Shown: positions 1 through 7,185 of the stretch, piece by piece
Layout: each line of letters opens with the position of its first letter
How positions within the stretch are numbered: the first letter of the stretch is position 1
Source of the DNA: Pseudomonadota bacterium
Lineage (GTDB): Bacteria; Myxococcota_A; Polyangia; Haliangiales; Haliangiaceae
Reading direction: 5' to 3'
Length of the DNA stretch: 19,702 nucleotides
Assembly (NCBI GenBank): GCA_023386455.1
Contig: JAEWJO010000716.1
Location: 1 to 19,702 of the forward strand
Notes under the pieces: model-generated
Database searches by the model: none
What the model was told of the DNA's origin: nothing
Seen by the model: the letters and a program-made list of their open reading frames with translations, nothing else
Program-made: the position numbers and the translations under genes

Positions 1-500
1 ACGGTGACGTGCGCGACGAACAGCGCATCGTCGTCGTCGACCTCCTCGTCGCGCGTCGGCCACACGAGCCGGGCGGGGCGCGCGCGGCTGATCTCGGGAG
101 GGCGAGGGGGTGCGGGTACCTCGTCGGCCACCCTCACGCCGCCGCCATCCCCGAAACCAATTCCCGTGCCCGTGCCCGTGCCCGTGCCCGTGCCCGTGCC
201 CGTGCCCGTGGCGCCGCCCGCCGACGCAGCATCCTCGACGCGCATCGACACCTGCTCCCACGCATCCGCCGATCGCCTCGGCGCGGCGCTCGCGCGGCGT
301 GCGGCCGGTTGCGCGCCGCCGCCACCGCCGCCCTTCACCGCGGGCTCCTCGACGAGCACGACCTCGGTCGGTACGTCGGTCTTCATCGCCGCGACCGGCA
401 CCGGATCCGGAGCGGCGGCCGGCACGGCGGTGCCGCGCGAGCCGGCGAGCAGCGCGACCAGGAGCGCGTGCACGACGATCGAGGCGACGACCCACCGCAC
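1..500 (-). CDS. TonB-like energy transducer, C-terminus cut by window edge
   Basis: The reverse strand reads open from a GTG at 500 to the window start (166 codons, no stop), so the C-terminus is missing. Residues 2-19 (RWVVASIVVHALLVALLAG) form a single N-terminal membrane anchor. A long Ala/Pro/Gly-rich linker follows, containing six Gly and then eight Thr-Gly repeats. After 'ISRARPARLVWPTRDEE' the sequence looks like the start of a TonB C-terminal domain ('ALFVAHVT'). Anchor, flexible periplasmic linker and C-terminal beta domain is the TonB plan, in which the protein carries proton-motive energy from ExbB/ExbD to outer-membrane receptors. No exbB or exbD is visible here. An in-frame TGA lies 14 codons upstream, and the GTG is the only usable start after it. 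The family call is moderate because the diagnostic C-terminal part is absent; a generic AgmX/TonB-domain protein is equally possible. Confidence 0.6.
   Translation of the reverse strand, partial: MRWVVASIVVHALLVALLAGSRGTAVPAAAPDPVPVAAMKTDVPTEVVLVEEPAVKGGGGGGAQPAARRASAAPRRSADAWEQVSMRVEDAASAGGATGTGTGTGTGTGTGTGIGFGDGGGVRVADEVPAPPRPPEISRARPARLVWPTRDEEVDDDDALFVAHVT
163..210. repeat. 8-copy perfect tandem hexamer (CCCGTG)n
   Basis: Eight uninterrupted copies of CCCGTG on the plus strand. Read in the minus-strand gene they encode (Thr-Gly)8 in the linker between membrane anchor and C-terminal domain. The unit is six bases, so gain or loss of copies changes linker length without a frameshift. Confidence 0.95.
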
Positions 501-677
501 GCCCTCATGATGCCGCGCCTCGCGGTGCTCCGGGACTCACTGTTGCTGCCGCCCCGAGGCGCCGGCGTCGCCCTGGGACACCTCGTCAGTACGTTGAAAT
601 CGTTGGGGTACCGGGAACGTAACGAACTGTTGAGCGACTAGACACGCCTGGCGAGAGGGGCACACTGGAGCCCTCAG
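501..677. other. Divergent intergenic region, TonB-like gene / RND pump
   Basis: 177 bp between the GTG start of the minus-strand TonB-like gene and the ATG of the pump gene. It should hold promoters for both directions. A TTGAAA at 594-599 and a TAGACA at 639-644 are the only sigma70-like hexamers I notice, and their spacing does not make a convincing pair. The pump gene has an SD (TGGAG, 666-670). I see no ORF, RNA gene or clear operator. Confidence 0.4.
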
Positions 678-3600
678 ATGTGGCTCATCAGGACGGCGCT
701 GCGGCGCCCCTACACGTTCGTCGTGATGGCGATGCTCATCGCGCTCGGCGGCGTGCTGTCGGTTCGCAAGACGCCGACCGACATCTTCCCGACGATCGAC
801 ATCCCGGTCATCTCCGTCCTGTGGAACTACGGCGGCCTCGCGCCGGACCAGATGGAGAAGCGCGTCACGAACGGCTTCGAGCGGTTCCTCACGACGATCG
901 TCAGCGACATCGACCACGTCGAGAGCCAGACGCTGACCGGCCGCGCGATCATCAAGGTCTACCTGCAGCCCGGCGCCGACGTCGCGAAGGCGATCGCACA
1001 GACGACGGCGATCGCGCAGAGCGCGGTGCGCCAGATGCCACCGGGCGCGGTGCCGCCGCTCATCATGCAGTACAGCGCGACGAGCGTGCCGATCATGATG
1101 CTCGCGCTCGAGACCGACTCGCTGTCCGAGCAGCAGCTCTTCGACTACGGCATCAACTTCGTCCGCTCGGAGATGTCGACGATCCCCGGCGCGCAGATCC
1201 CGTATCCGTACGGCGGCAAGCAGCGCCAGGTGATGATCGACATCGATCCACGCCGGCTCTACGGCCTCGGTATGTCGCCGCGCGATGTCCAGGTCGCGCT
1301 CTCCGAGCAGAACGTCGTCCTGCCGACCGGCACCGCGAAGCTCGGCACGAACGAGTACCCGGTGCTCCTCGACTCGACGCCCGACACGCTCGAGGAGCTG
1401 GCGAACATGCCGGTGAAGACGGTGAACGGCCGCACGATCTACGTGCGCGACGTCGCCAACGTTCGCGACGGCAGTATCCCGCAGACGAACATGGTCCACG
1501 TCGAGGGCCACCGCTCGGTGCTGATGGTGATCCTGAAGAATGGCGATGCGTCGACGCTCGACGTCGCCGACCGCGTGAAGGCAGCGATCCCGAGGGCGCT
1601 CGACCGGCTGCCGGCCGAGGCGCGCGGCCACCTGACCGTCAAGGTGCTGTTCGATCAGTCGGTGTTCGTGCGCGCGTCGATCGAAGGCGTCGTGCGCGAG
1701 GCGCTGATCGCGGCCGGCCTCACCGGCCTCATGATCCTGCTGTTCCTCGGCAGCTGGCGGTCGACGCTGACGGTCATCGTCTCGATCCCGCTGTCGATCT
1801 CGTTCTCGCTGATCATGCTGCACGCGCTCGGCTACACGCTGAACGTCATGACGCTCGGCGGCCTCGCGCTCGCGGTCGGCGTGCTCGTCGACGACGCGAC
1901 CGTCGCGATCGAGAACATCCACCGCAACATCGGCCAGCGAAAACCGTTCGTCCAGGCGATCATCGACGGCGCCCAGCAGATCGCGCTGCCGGCGCTCGTG
2001 TCGACTCTGTGCATCTGCATCGTGTTCGCGCCGATCGCGTTCCTCACCGGCGCCGCGAAGTCGCTGTTCGTGCCGCTCGCGCTCGCGGTCGTGTTCGCGA
2101 TGCTGATGTCGTACCTGCTGTCGCGCACGCTCGTGCCGACGATGGTCCGCTACCTGCTCGCGCGCGAGGCGATGAACCACCACAAGCCGAACGCGTTCAT
2201 GGTTCGGTTCGACCGCGCGTTCGACCGGCTCCGCCACGGCTACGGCCGCTGGCTCGCATGGGCGCTGAAGCACCGCGCATTCGCGGTCACCGCGTTCGCG
2301 ATGTTCGTCGCCGCGTCGCTCGCGCTGTTCCCGATGATCGGCCGCGACTTCTTCCCGAGCGTCGACGCGGGTCTCATCAAGCTGCACGTCCGCGGTGCGC
2401 CGGGCACGCGCATCGAGGAGACCGAGAAGCGCATCGCCGCGATCCAGCGCACGATCCGCGGCGTCATCCCCAAGCGCGACCTCGACTCGATGATCGACAT
2501 CGTCGGGACGCCGTACTCGAGCATCAACCTGTCGCTCAGCGAAGGCGCGCTGATCTCGTCGGCGGATGCCCAGATCATGATCTCGCTCAAGCCGGGCCAC
2601 GCCGCGACGGAGGACTACATCCGGTCGCTGCGCGCGACGCTGAGGAAGCTCTATCCCGAGACGACATTCTTCTTCCTCGCACCCGACATCTCGACCCAGG
2701 TGCTGAACTTCGGCCTCGCGGCACCGATCGATCTGCAGATCGTCGGCCCGATCGGCAGCGAGGACAAGACGCTCGCGTTTGCCGAGCAGGTGCGCGAGGC
2801 GGTCGAGAAGGTGCCCGGCGCCGTCGACGTCCACCTCGCGCAGGTGAACAAGGTCCCCGAGCTCGAGATCAGCGTCGATCGCACGATGGCGCACCAGGCC
2901 GGCCTGTCCGAGCGCGAGGTCGCCAGCGATCTCCTGGTCTCGCTCGCGTCGAGCGGCCAGACCGCCCCGACGTACTGGATGGACAAGCGCGGCGTGCAGT
3001 ACCTCGTGTCGGTGCAGACGCCGCAGTACTCGATCGATTCGATCGACGCCCTGAAGGCGACACCGATCTCGACGGGCAACGGCCCACCGCAGACGCTCGG
3101 CAACCTCGCGACGATCAAGCGTACGACCGGCGCCGAGAACGTCACGCACAGCAACATCAAGCGCACGTTCGACGTCCAGGCGAACGTGGCCGACACCGAC
3201 CTCGGCTCGGTCACCGACCGCGTTCGCGAGATCGTCACGACGATGCAGAAGAAGGCACCGCCGGGGACGCGCATCTCGCTCAAGGGCCAGGCCGAGAGCA
3301 TGGACAGCTCGTTCGACGGCCTGCGCTCGGGCCTCGCGTTCGCGATCGTCCTCGTCTACCTGCTGATGGTCGTGTTCTTCCAGAGCTGGCTCGACCCGTT
3401 CATCATCCTGATGGCGTTGCCGGGCGCGCTCGCGGGCATCCTGTGGATCCTGTTCCTGTCCGGCACGACGCTGTCGGTGCCGGCGCTCGTCGGCGCGATC
3501 ATGTGCGTCGGCGTCGCGACGGCGAACTCGATCCTCGTCGTGTCGTTCGCGAACGAGCAGCGCGGCGCCGGTCGCGATGCCCGCTCCGCGGCGCTGGCGG

Positions 3601-3821
3601 CGGGCATGACGCGGCTCCGTCCCGTGATGATGACCGCGCTCGCGATGATCATCGGTATGATCCCGATGGCGATCGGGCTCGGCGAGGGCGGCGAGCAGAA
3701 CGCGCCGCTCGGCCGCGCGGTGATCGGCGGCCTCGGCCTCGCGACGCTGACGACCTTGTTCTTCGTTCCCGTGATGTACAGCTTGCTCCGGCGCAAGCCA
3801 CCGAAGGCAGTTGAGCTATGA
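678..3821 (+). CDS. RND efflux transporter permease (AcrB/HAE1-like)
   Basis: 1047 residues, the usual length of an inner-membrane RND pump that exports drugs or other compounds using the proton gradient. The N-terminus (membrane helix from about residue 12, then 'KTPTDIFPTIDIPVISV') is typical of the AcrB superfamily. The first periplasmic loop follows, then transmembrane helices from about 335. The proton-relay acidic pair is present as D405-D406 in 'GVLVDDATVAIENI'. A second repeat starts with a helix near 535, and the C-terminal helix cluster ends at 'VMYSLLRRKPPKAVEL'. The start has an SD (TGGAG, 666-670) seven bases before the ATG. The stop overlaps the start of the adaptor gene by four bases (ATGA), so the two are probably translationally coupled. 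No outer-membrane TolC-type gene is in the window. Substrate cannot be told from sequence. Confidence 0.95.
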   Translation: MWLIRTALRRPYTFVVMAMLIALGGVLSVRKTPTDIFPTIDIPVISVLWNYGGLAPDQMEKRVTNGFERFLTTIVSDIDHVESQTLTGRAIIKVYLQPGADVAKAIAQTTAIAQSAVRQMPPGAVPPLIMQYSATSVPIMMLALETDSLSEQQLFDYGINFVRSEMSTIPGAQIPYPYGGKQRQVMIDIDPRRLYGLGMSPRDVQVALSEQNVVLPTGTAKLGTNEYPVLLDSTPDTLEELANMPVKTVNGRTIYVRDVANVRDGSIPQTNMVHVEGHRSVLMVILKNGDASTLDVADRVKAAIPRALDRLPAEARGHLTVKVLFDQSVFVRASIEGVVREALIAAGLTGLMILLFLGSWRSTLTVIVSIPLSISFSLIMLHALGYTLNVMTLGGLALAVGVLVDDATVAIENIHRNIGQRKPFVQAIIDGAQQIALPALVSTLCICIVFAPIAFLTGAAKSLFVPLALAVVFAMLMSYLLSRTLVPTMVRYLLAREAMNHHKPNAFMVRFDRAFDRLRHGYGRWLAWALKHRAFAVTAFAMFVAASLALFPMIGRDFFPSVDAGLIKLHVRGAPGTRIEETEKRIAAIQRTIRGVIPKRDLDSMIDIVGTPYSSINLSLSEGALISSADAQIMISLKPGHAATEDYIRSLRATLRKLYPETTFFFLAPDISTQVLNFGLAAPIDLQIVGPIGSEDKTLAFAEQVREAVEKVPGAVDVHLAQVNKVPELEISVDRTMAHQAGLSEREVASDLLVSLASSGQTAPTYWMDKRGVQYLVSVQTPQYSIDSIDALKATPISTGNGPPQTLGNLATIKRTTGAENVTHSNIKRTFDVQANVADTDLGSVTDRVREIVTTMQKKAPPGTRISLKGQAESMDSSFDGLRSGLAFAIVLVYLLMVVFFQSWLDPFIILMALPGALAGILWILFLSGTTLSVPALVGAIMCVGVATANSILVVSFANEQRGAGRDARSAALAAGMTRLRPVMMTALAMIIGMIPMAIGLGEGGEQNAPLGRAVIGGLGLATLTTLFFVPVMYSLLRRKPPKAVEL

Positions 3822-5047
3822 CGCAGCAGACAGACGACCTGGGCTTCGAGCTTCCGCCGCCGGCGCAGAGCTCTCGCGGACGCGTGCTCGTGGTGCTCGT
3901 GGTGCTCGTCGCTGCCGCGTTCGCGTTCGGCTACTTCCAGCACAAGAAGGCGCGCGGGGACGCGCCATTCGTCGCGCACGAGATGGGGCCGGTCCGCGTC
4001 GAGACGTTCAAGGCGAAGGTGCTCGCGAGCGATCACGCACTCGCGCTACCCGGCGTCGTGAAGCCGCTCGAGGAAGCGAAGATCTACTCGCGCAGCTCCG
4101 GCTACGTCCGCAAGTGGCTCGTCGACATCGGCGACAAGGTCAAGGAGGGCCAGGTGCTCGCCGAGATCGATACGCCCGAGCTCGACGCGCAGCTCGCCCA
4201 GGCGCGCGCGCAGCTCGCGTCGTCGCGCGCGGCGGTGAAGCAGGCGATCGCGCAGCGCGACTTCTCCAAGTCGAACTCTGCGCGCTTCGAGACGCTCGCC
4301 GACCAGAAGCTCGTCGCGAAGGGCCAGGTCGAGCAGCAGCAGGCCCAGGCGGCCACCGACGAGGCAACGCTCGCCGCGGCCGAGTCCAACGTCGTCGCGC
4401 AGGAAGCGAACGTCCGCCGGCTCCTCGAGCTGCAGGGCTTCGCGAAGGTGACCGCGCCGTTTGCCGGCACGATCACGGAGCGCACGATCGATCGCGGCTC
4501 GCTCGTCGGCGAGGGCGGCGCGACCCCGATGTTCACGCTCGTCGCGACCGATCCGGTCCGCGTCTTCGTCGACGTCCCGCAGAGCGTCGCGCCGAGTGTC
4601 CAGAACGGCGCGGACGCGGCCGTCACCGTGCGCGAGTACGGCGGCCGTGCATTCGCCGGCAAGGTGACGCGCAGCTCGGGCTCGCTCGATCCCGAGCTCC
4701 ACACGATGTCGACGGAGATCCAGATCCCGAACAGCGACAACGCGCTGTTGCCCGGCATGTACGTGCAGGTCGCGCTGACGCTGCCGGTCCCGCATCGCGT
4801 GCTCGAGGTGCCGGCGACCGCGCTCTACACCGATGCGCAGGGCGTTCGCGTCGCGACCGTCGACGCGCAGAACAAGGTGAAGTTCGTGCAGGTGACGATC
4901 GAGCGCGATACCGGCGCGACGATCTGGGTCGCGACCGGCCTGACCGGCGACGAGCGCATCATCAAGATCGCCGTGCCCTCGCTGCTCGACGGCGATCCCG
5001 TCGAGGTCGCTGCGCCGGTCGACGCCGGGTCCGCCCGGAAGCCGTGA
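3818..5047 (+). CDS. RND periplasmic adaptor subunit (HlyD/AcrA-like)
   Basis: 409 residues. A single N-terminal membrane helix lies at about 22-40 after a short cytoplasmic tail, with no lipobox cysteine, so the protein is anchored by the helix and not by lipid. The lipoyl-like half-motif 'GYVRKWLVDIGDKVKEGQVLAEID' is followed by an Ala/Gln-rich coiled-coil hairpin, the second lipoyl half ('TAPFAGTITERTIDRGSLV') and the beta-barrel and membrane-proximal domains. Membrane-fusion proteins of this kind bridge the RND pump to an outer-membrane channel. The ATG overlaps the stop of the pump gene (ATGA). Gene order here is pump then adaptor, the reverse of acrAB. A hairpin follows the stop. The partner channel must be encoded elsewhere. 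Confidence 0.93.
   Translation: MTQQTDDLGFELPPPAQSSRGRVLVVLVVLVAAAFAFGYFQHKKARGDAPFVAHEMGPVRVETFKAKVLASDHALALPGVVKPLEEAKIYSRSSGYVRKWLVDIGDKVKEGQVLAEIDTPELDAQLAQARAQLASSRAAVKQAIAQRDFSKSNSARFETLADQKLVAKGQVEQQQAQAATDEATLAAAESNVVAQEANVRRLLELQGFAKVTAPFAGTITERTIDRGSLVGEGGATPMFTLVATDPVRVFVDVPQSVAPSVQNGADAAVTVREYGGRAFAGKVTRSSGSLDPELHTMSTEIQIPNSDNALLPGMYVQVALTLPVPHRVLEVPATALYTDAQGVRVATVDAQNKVKFVQVTIERDTGATIWVATGLTGDERIIKIAVPSLLDGDPVEVAAPVDAGSARKP
3884..3910. repeat. Three tandem 9-mers inside a membrane helix
   Basis: GTGCTCGTG occurs twice in tandem, followed by GTGCTCGTC. It encodes Val-Leu-Val repeats in the N-terminal helix of the adaptor protein. It is probably a by-product of hydrophobic codon use and could vary in length by slippage without frameshift. 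Confidence 0.7.
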
Positions 5048-5073
5048 ACGTGGACGGGGTCGGCCCCGTTCAC
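5044..5073. terminator. Hairpin between convergent efflux operon and SRAP gene
   Basis: GTGAA pairs with TTCAC and, inside it, CGGGG pairs with CCCCG around a TCGG loop, with a six-base bulge on the left arm. It begins at the adaptor stop codon and sits between two convergent genes, so it may act for both strands. There is no real U-tract; only CTCTTTCT follows about 20 bases later on the plus strand. It is a plausible but imperfect intrinsic terminator. Confidence 0.5.
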
Positions 5074-5103
5074 GCGCGCGCCCACGACCGCCCTCTTTCT
5101 AAC

Positions 5104-5724
5104 TTAGAACAGCTCGCGCTGGTTCGGGTTGCCGAGCGGGGCGATACAGCTCGCGTCATCGATCTGGCCCGAGCTCATCCGCGTCGACACGGTGTCGGCG
5201 CGCCAGTCGAGCAGCGGCTCGCCGATCGCGAGCAGCGCGATCGCACGATCGGGCGCGAGCTTCGGATCGAGCCACGCGTCGAACGCGGCGGGCCGCATCA
5301 CGATCGGCATCGCAGCGCGGACGCGCGTGACGAGCGGCGGGCCCATCAGGATCGCGAAGCTCGCGATGCCGTCCTCGTTCACCGTCCACACGCCGGCGAA
5401 CGCGACGACGCAGCGCGGCTCGGGGTGAAACCAGATCGGCTGCTTGAGCTCGCGCCACGCATAGCAGCCGTCCGCGAACACCAGGCAGCGCTGCTTCTTG
5501 AACGCGTCCCGCAGCTGCGGCGTACCCGGCACCGCCTCGTAGGGCGCCGCGTGGATCATCGGCGCGCGCTTGCCGCCGTGACCGCGCCAGCGCGGCAGGA
5601 CTCCCCAGCGCAAGGGGGCGATTTCATGGGCTCCTTGCCGGGTCAGGCCGACCGGGGCGTCCTGGCCAGGGACGATGTTGAATCGCTGCGCCGCCGTCAG
5701 CGTGTAGTGCAGGTCGCCACGCAT
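5104..5724 (-). CDS. SRAP (YedK/HMCES)-fold protein with substituted catalytic residues
   Basis: 206 residues. The SRAP framework is clear throughout: 'RFNIVPGQ' (14-21), 'LRWGVLPRW' (38-46), 'RDAFKKQRCLVFADGCYAWRE' (72-92), 'FAGVW' (109-113), 'MPIV' (139-142) and a C-terminus ('VSTRMSSG...NPNQRELF') that ends as family members do. SRAP proteins bind abasic sites in single-stranded DNA and form a thiazolidine crosslink through Cys2, with Asn75, Glu105 and His160 in E. coli YedK. At the equivalent places I read Arg2, His58, Ala89 and Arg136. The only start codon after the upstream in-frame TGA is the ATG used here, so a missed N-terminal MCG is unlikely. It is best called a degenerate SRAP paralogue, probably not a crosslinking enzyme, though DNA binding could remain. 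The gene is divergent from the zinc-ribbon gene and convergent with the efflux operon. Confidence 0.85.
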   Translation of the reverse strand: MRGDLHYTLTAAQRFNIVPGQDAPVGLTRQGAHEIAPLRWGVLPRWRGHGGKRAPMIHAAPYEAVPGTPQLRDAFKKQRCLVFADGCYAWRELKQPIWFHPEPRCVVAFAGVWTVNEDGIASFAILMGPPLVTRVRAAMPIVMRPAAFDAWLDPKLAPDRAIALLAIGEPLLDWRADTVSTRMSSGQIDDASCIAPLGNPNQRELF

Positions 5725-5785
5725 GCCGCTCGTAGAGCCTAGCTCCCGGCGATCGGGCCGTCAGAGTGGCGTGATATGGCGGGCC

Positions 5786-6070
5786 ATGGAGCGATTCCCA
5801 CGCGGCTCGATCCCTCCGGCCAGCTTTCGCGCGATCGCGACGGTCGCACCGACCGCCGTGTCGAAGCCTCCCGAGGTCGCCGTGCCGACCCACGTCGATG
5901 CGGCCGGCTCGCAGGCCACCGAGGTGACGACCTCGGTGAATCCTGCAGACGACGTCGTGAAGCAGTGCGACCTGTCGACCACGTGCCCGAACTGCAGCTC
6001 GCAGATGCAGCCCGAGCATGCCCACTACAGGTGCGGTGCATGCGGTTATCGCGATTCATGCTGCTTCTGA
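5786..6070 (+). CDS. Small C-terminal zinc-ribbon protein
   Basis: 94 residues from ATG 5786; the frame is open further upstream, but an upstream start would run into the SRAP start region. The first 60 residues are low complexity, rich in Ala, Pro, Val and Thr. The C-terminus carries C67-x2-C70, then 'HYRCGACGYRDSCCF' with C83-x2-C86 and a terminal C92-C93 pair. Two CxxC knuckles about 12 residues apart should bind one zinc, as in rubredoxin-like or ribosomal-type ribbons. The conserved-looking tail suggests a DNA, RNA or protein contact module, but no function can be assigned. No strong SD is seen; TGATAT lies eight bases before the ATG and may be a -10 element. Confidence 0.7.
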   Translation: MERFPRGSIPPASFRAIATVAPTAVSKPPEVAVPTHVDAAGSQATEVTTSVNPADDVVKQCDLSTTCPNCSSQMQPEHAHYRCGACGYRDSCCF

Positions 6071-6193
6071 CGACCGCATTGGTCTGACTGGTCGCGGGGC
6101 GAGACTGAGAGTTCCTCCGTCGGAGCGAACGGGGAGAACTGTTTCACCGACACCGCCCTCATTTTCGGCCAAGCTTGGTCGAACAGGGGGACA
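6071..6193 (+). other. Intergenic region with small hairpin
   Basis: 123 bp before the NeuB-like gene. It contains a small bulged hairpin at 6111-6130 (GTTC/GAAC and CTCC/GGAG, loop GTC) without a T-run. An AGGGGG ribosome-binding site at 6185-6190 stands three bases before the ATG. I compared it with glycine and other common riboswitch cores and saw no match. Confidence 0.35.
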
Positions 6194-6886
6194 ATGAAAC
6201 CGATGGATCTGGGACGACCGGTGGGGGTCGCTCATCCGCCGTTCATCATTGCTGCGATGGATTGTCGAGAGCTGGGAACTCTCGACAGGGCCCTCGCCGC
6301 CGTCGATGCAGCGGCCGATAGCCTCGTCGACGCGATCAAGCTGGCGCGCATGCCGTGGGCATGGACCGCCAAGCTCATCGCGCGCGCGGAGGCCCGCAAT
6401 CTCATGCTGCTCGCGCCCGCGCTCGACGAGGACGCGATCACGCGCCTCGACTGGCTCGGTGCCTCGGCGTTTTATCTCGTGTTCGACTGGTCGGATCTCG
6501 ATCTCGTCGCGAGCGCGGCGCGAACCGGCAAGCCGCTCGTGTTGCAGGTGGGGACCGCATCCGAGGACGAGCTGGCGGAGGTCGTCGCGACCGTGCACGC
6601 GAACGGCACCGGTGGCATCGCGCTCGTGCAGTCGGTGATCGACGTCGACCTCGAGGGCCTCGATGCGCTGCGCACGCACGGCTCGGTCGTCGGGATCGCC
6701 GATCGCTCGGCGGGTCCCGCGATCGCGGAGGCCGCGGTCACGCGCGGTGCGAGCATCGTCGAGAAGCGCTTCGCGTTGCCGCGCGAGGGTCGGCTCCTGT
6801 GTCCGTCCGAGGTCTCGGCGGTCGTGCGCGGTTGCGAGCAGGCGTGGGCCTCGCTCGGCGACGACCGGCACTGGACCGTCAACTAG
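6194..6886 (+). CDS. Short NeuB/SpsE-like TIM-barrel protein lacking metal-binding His
   Basis: 230 residues. The order of strands matches N-acetylneuraminate synthase (NeuB, PEP-dependent sugar-acid condensation): 'VDAIKLAR' (45-52, for the usual V-K-F-Q), 'LDWLGASAFYLV' (86-96, for L..L.VPAFKI), 'TGKPLVLQVGTASEDELAEVV' (111-131, for the GKP-IL-STGM helix), 'GIALVQSV' (141-148), then 'VVGIADRSAG' (165-174) and 'GASIVEKRFAL' (185-195). In NeuB the last two segments are S-D-H-T and E-(K/R)-H-F, whose histidines hold the Mn2+. Here both are Arg (171 and 192). The protein is also about 110 residues shorter than NeuB and lacks the C-terminal SAF domain. The scaffold is kept but the known metal site is lost. 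A good SD (AGGGGG) fixes the start. Confidence 0.75.
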   Translation: MKPMDLGRPVGVAHPPFIIAAMDCRELGTLDRALAAVDAAADSLVDAIKLARMPWAWTAKLIARAEARNLMLLAPALDEDAITRLDWLGASAFYLVFDWSDLDLVASAARTGKPLVLQVGTASEDELAEVVATVHANGTGGIALVQSVIDVDLEGLDALRTHGSVVGIADRSAGPAIAEAAVTRGASIVEKRFALPREGRLLCPSEVSAVVRGCEQAWASLGDDRHWTVN

Positions 6887-6896
6887 CGCGTCGCGC

Positions 6897-6902
6897 TAGA
6901 CT
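6897..6902 (+). promoter_or_regulatory. -10 element TAGACT, leaderless start at 6909
   Basis: TAGACT ends six bases before the GTG start of the small Cys-rich gene, so transcription would begin at or next to the start codon. No SD is present. No convincing -35 is seen. Confidence 0.55.
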
Positions 6903-6908
6903 GGGCGC

Positions 6909-7148
6909 GTGAATCATCCGCGCATGACGTCGGGGGGACGCCGGATGGCGTTCTTCATCGGTGTGATCATCGCGTTCATGCTGCCGAAGCGCGTCGAGTG
7001 CGGTTATCCCGACGCGCAGTGCTCGCACTTCGTCGGCCGCGAGCAGTGCACGCCGTACGAGGTCGAGCCATGGGGCTTCTACCTCATCGAGAAAGTCGCG
7101 CATCGCGACGTCGGCTTCGCGTACTCGCACGACGACGACTGCCATTAG
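6909..7148 (+). CDS. Small Cys-containing membrane or exported protein
   Basis: 79 residues from GTG 6909. A membrane helix or uncleaved signal lies at about 13-26 ('MAFFIGVIIAFMLP'). It is followed by a polar domain with four cysteines (31, 38, 47, 78) and the aromatic segment 'EVEPWGFYLIEKVAHRDVGFAYS'. The cysteines could form two disulfides if the domain faces the periplasm. Internal ATGs at 6924 and 6945 are alternative starts. The GTG is favoured because the TAGACT hexamer sits six bases upstream, fitting a leaderless message. Codon third positions are G/C rich, supporting real coding. I do not recognise the family. Confidence 0.65.
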   Translation: MNHPRMTSGGRRMAFFIGVIIAFMLPKRVECGYPDAQCSHFVGREQCTPYEVEPWGFYLIEKVAHRDVGFAYSHDDDCH

Positions 7149-7185
7149 GAGTCCGTCGCACGGCCGGCTGGCGTGAATGTGGCAA

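Noticed and set aside
9..641. Plus-strand frames over the first 640 bases, including a Pro-Val repeat protein
   Set aside because: The minus strand reads as a membrane anchor plus linker plus TonB-like domain; the plus-strand peptides are compositional mirrors of it and run into the intergenic region.
594..644. Sigma70 promoter for the efflux operon (TTGAAA, TAGACA)
   Set aside because: The two hexamers are 39 bases apart and neither has a partner at normal spacing.
537..3149. 870-residue open frame antisense to the RND pump
   Set aside because: The translation is Arg/Asp/His-rich with no domain pattern; such frames arise opposite GC-rich coding DNA. The plus strand encodes an unmistakable pump.
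6111..6130. Terminator after the zinc-ribbon gene
   Set aside because: Short bulged stem with a three-base loop and no T-run; too weak to call.
6071..6193. Riboswitch upstream of the NeuB-like gene
   Set aside because: GA-rich segments and a small hairpin suggested a glycine-type switch, but the conserved core and the closing P1 helix are not there.
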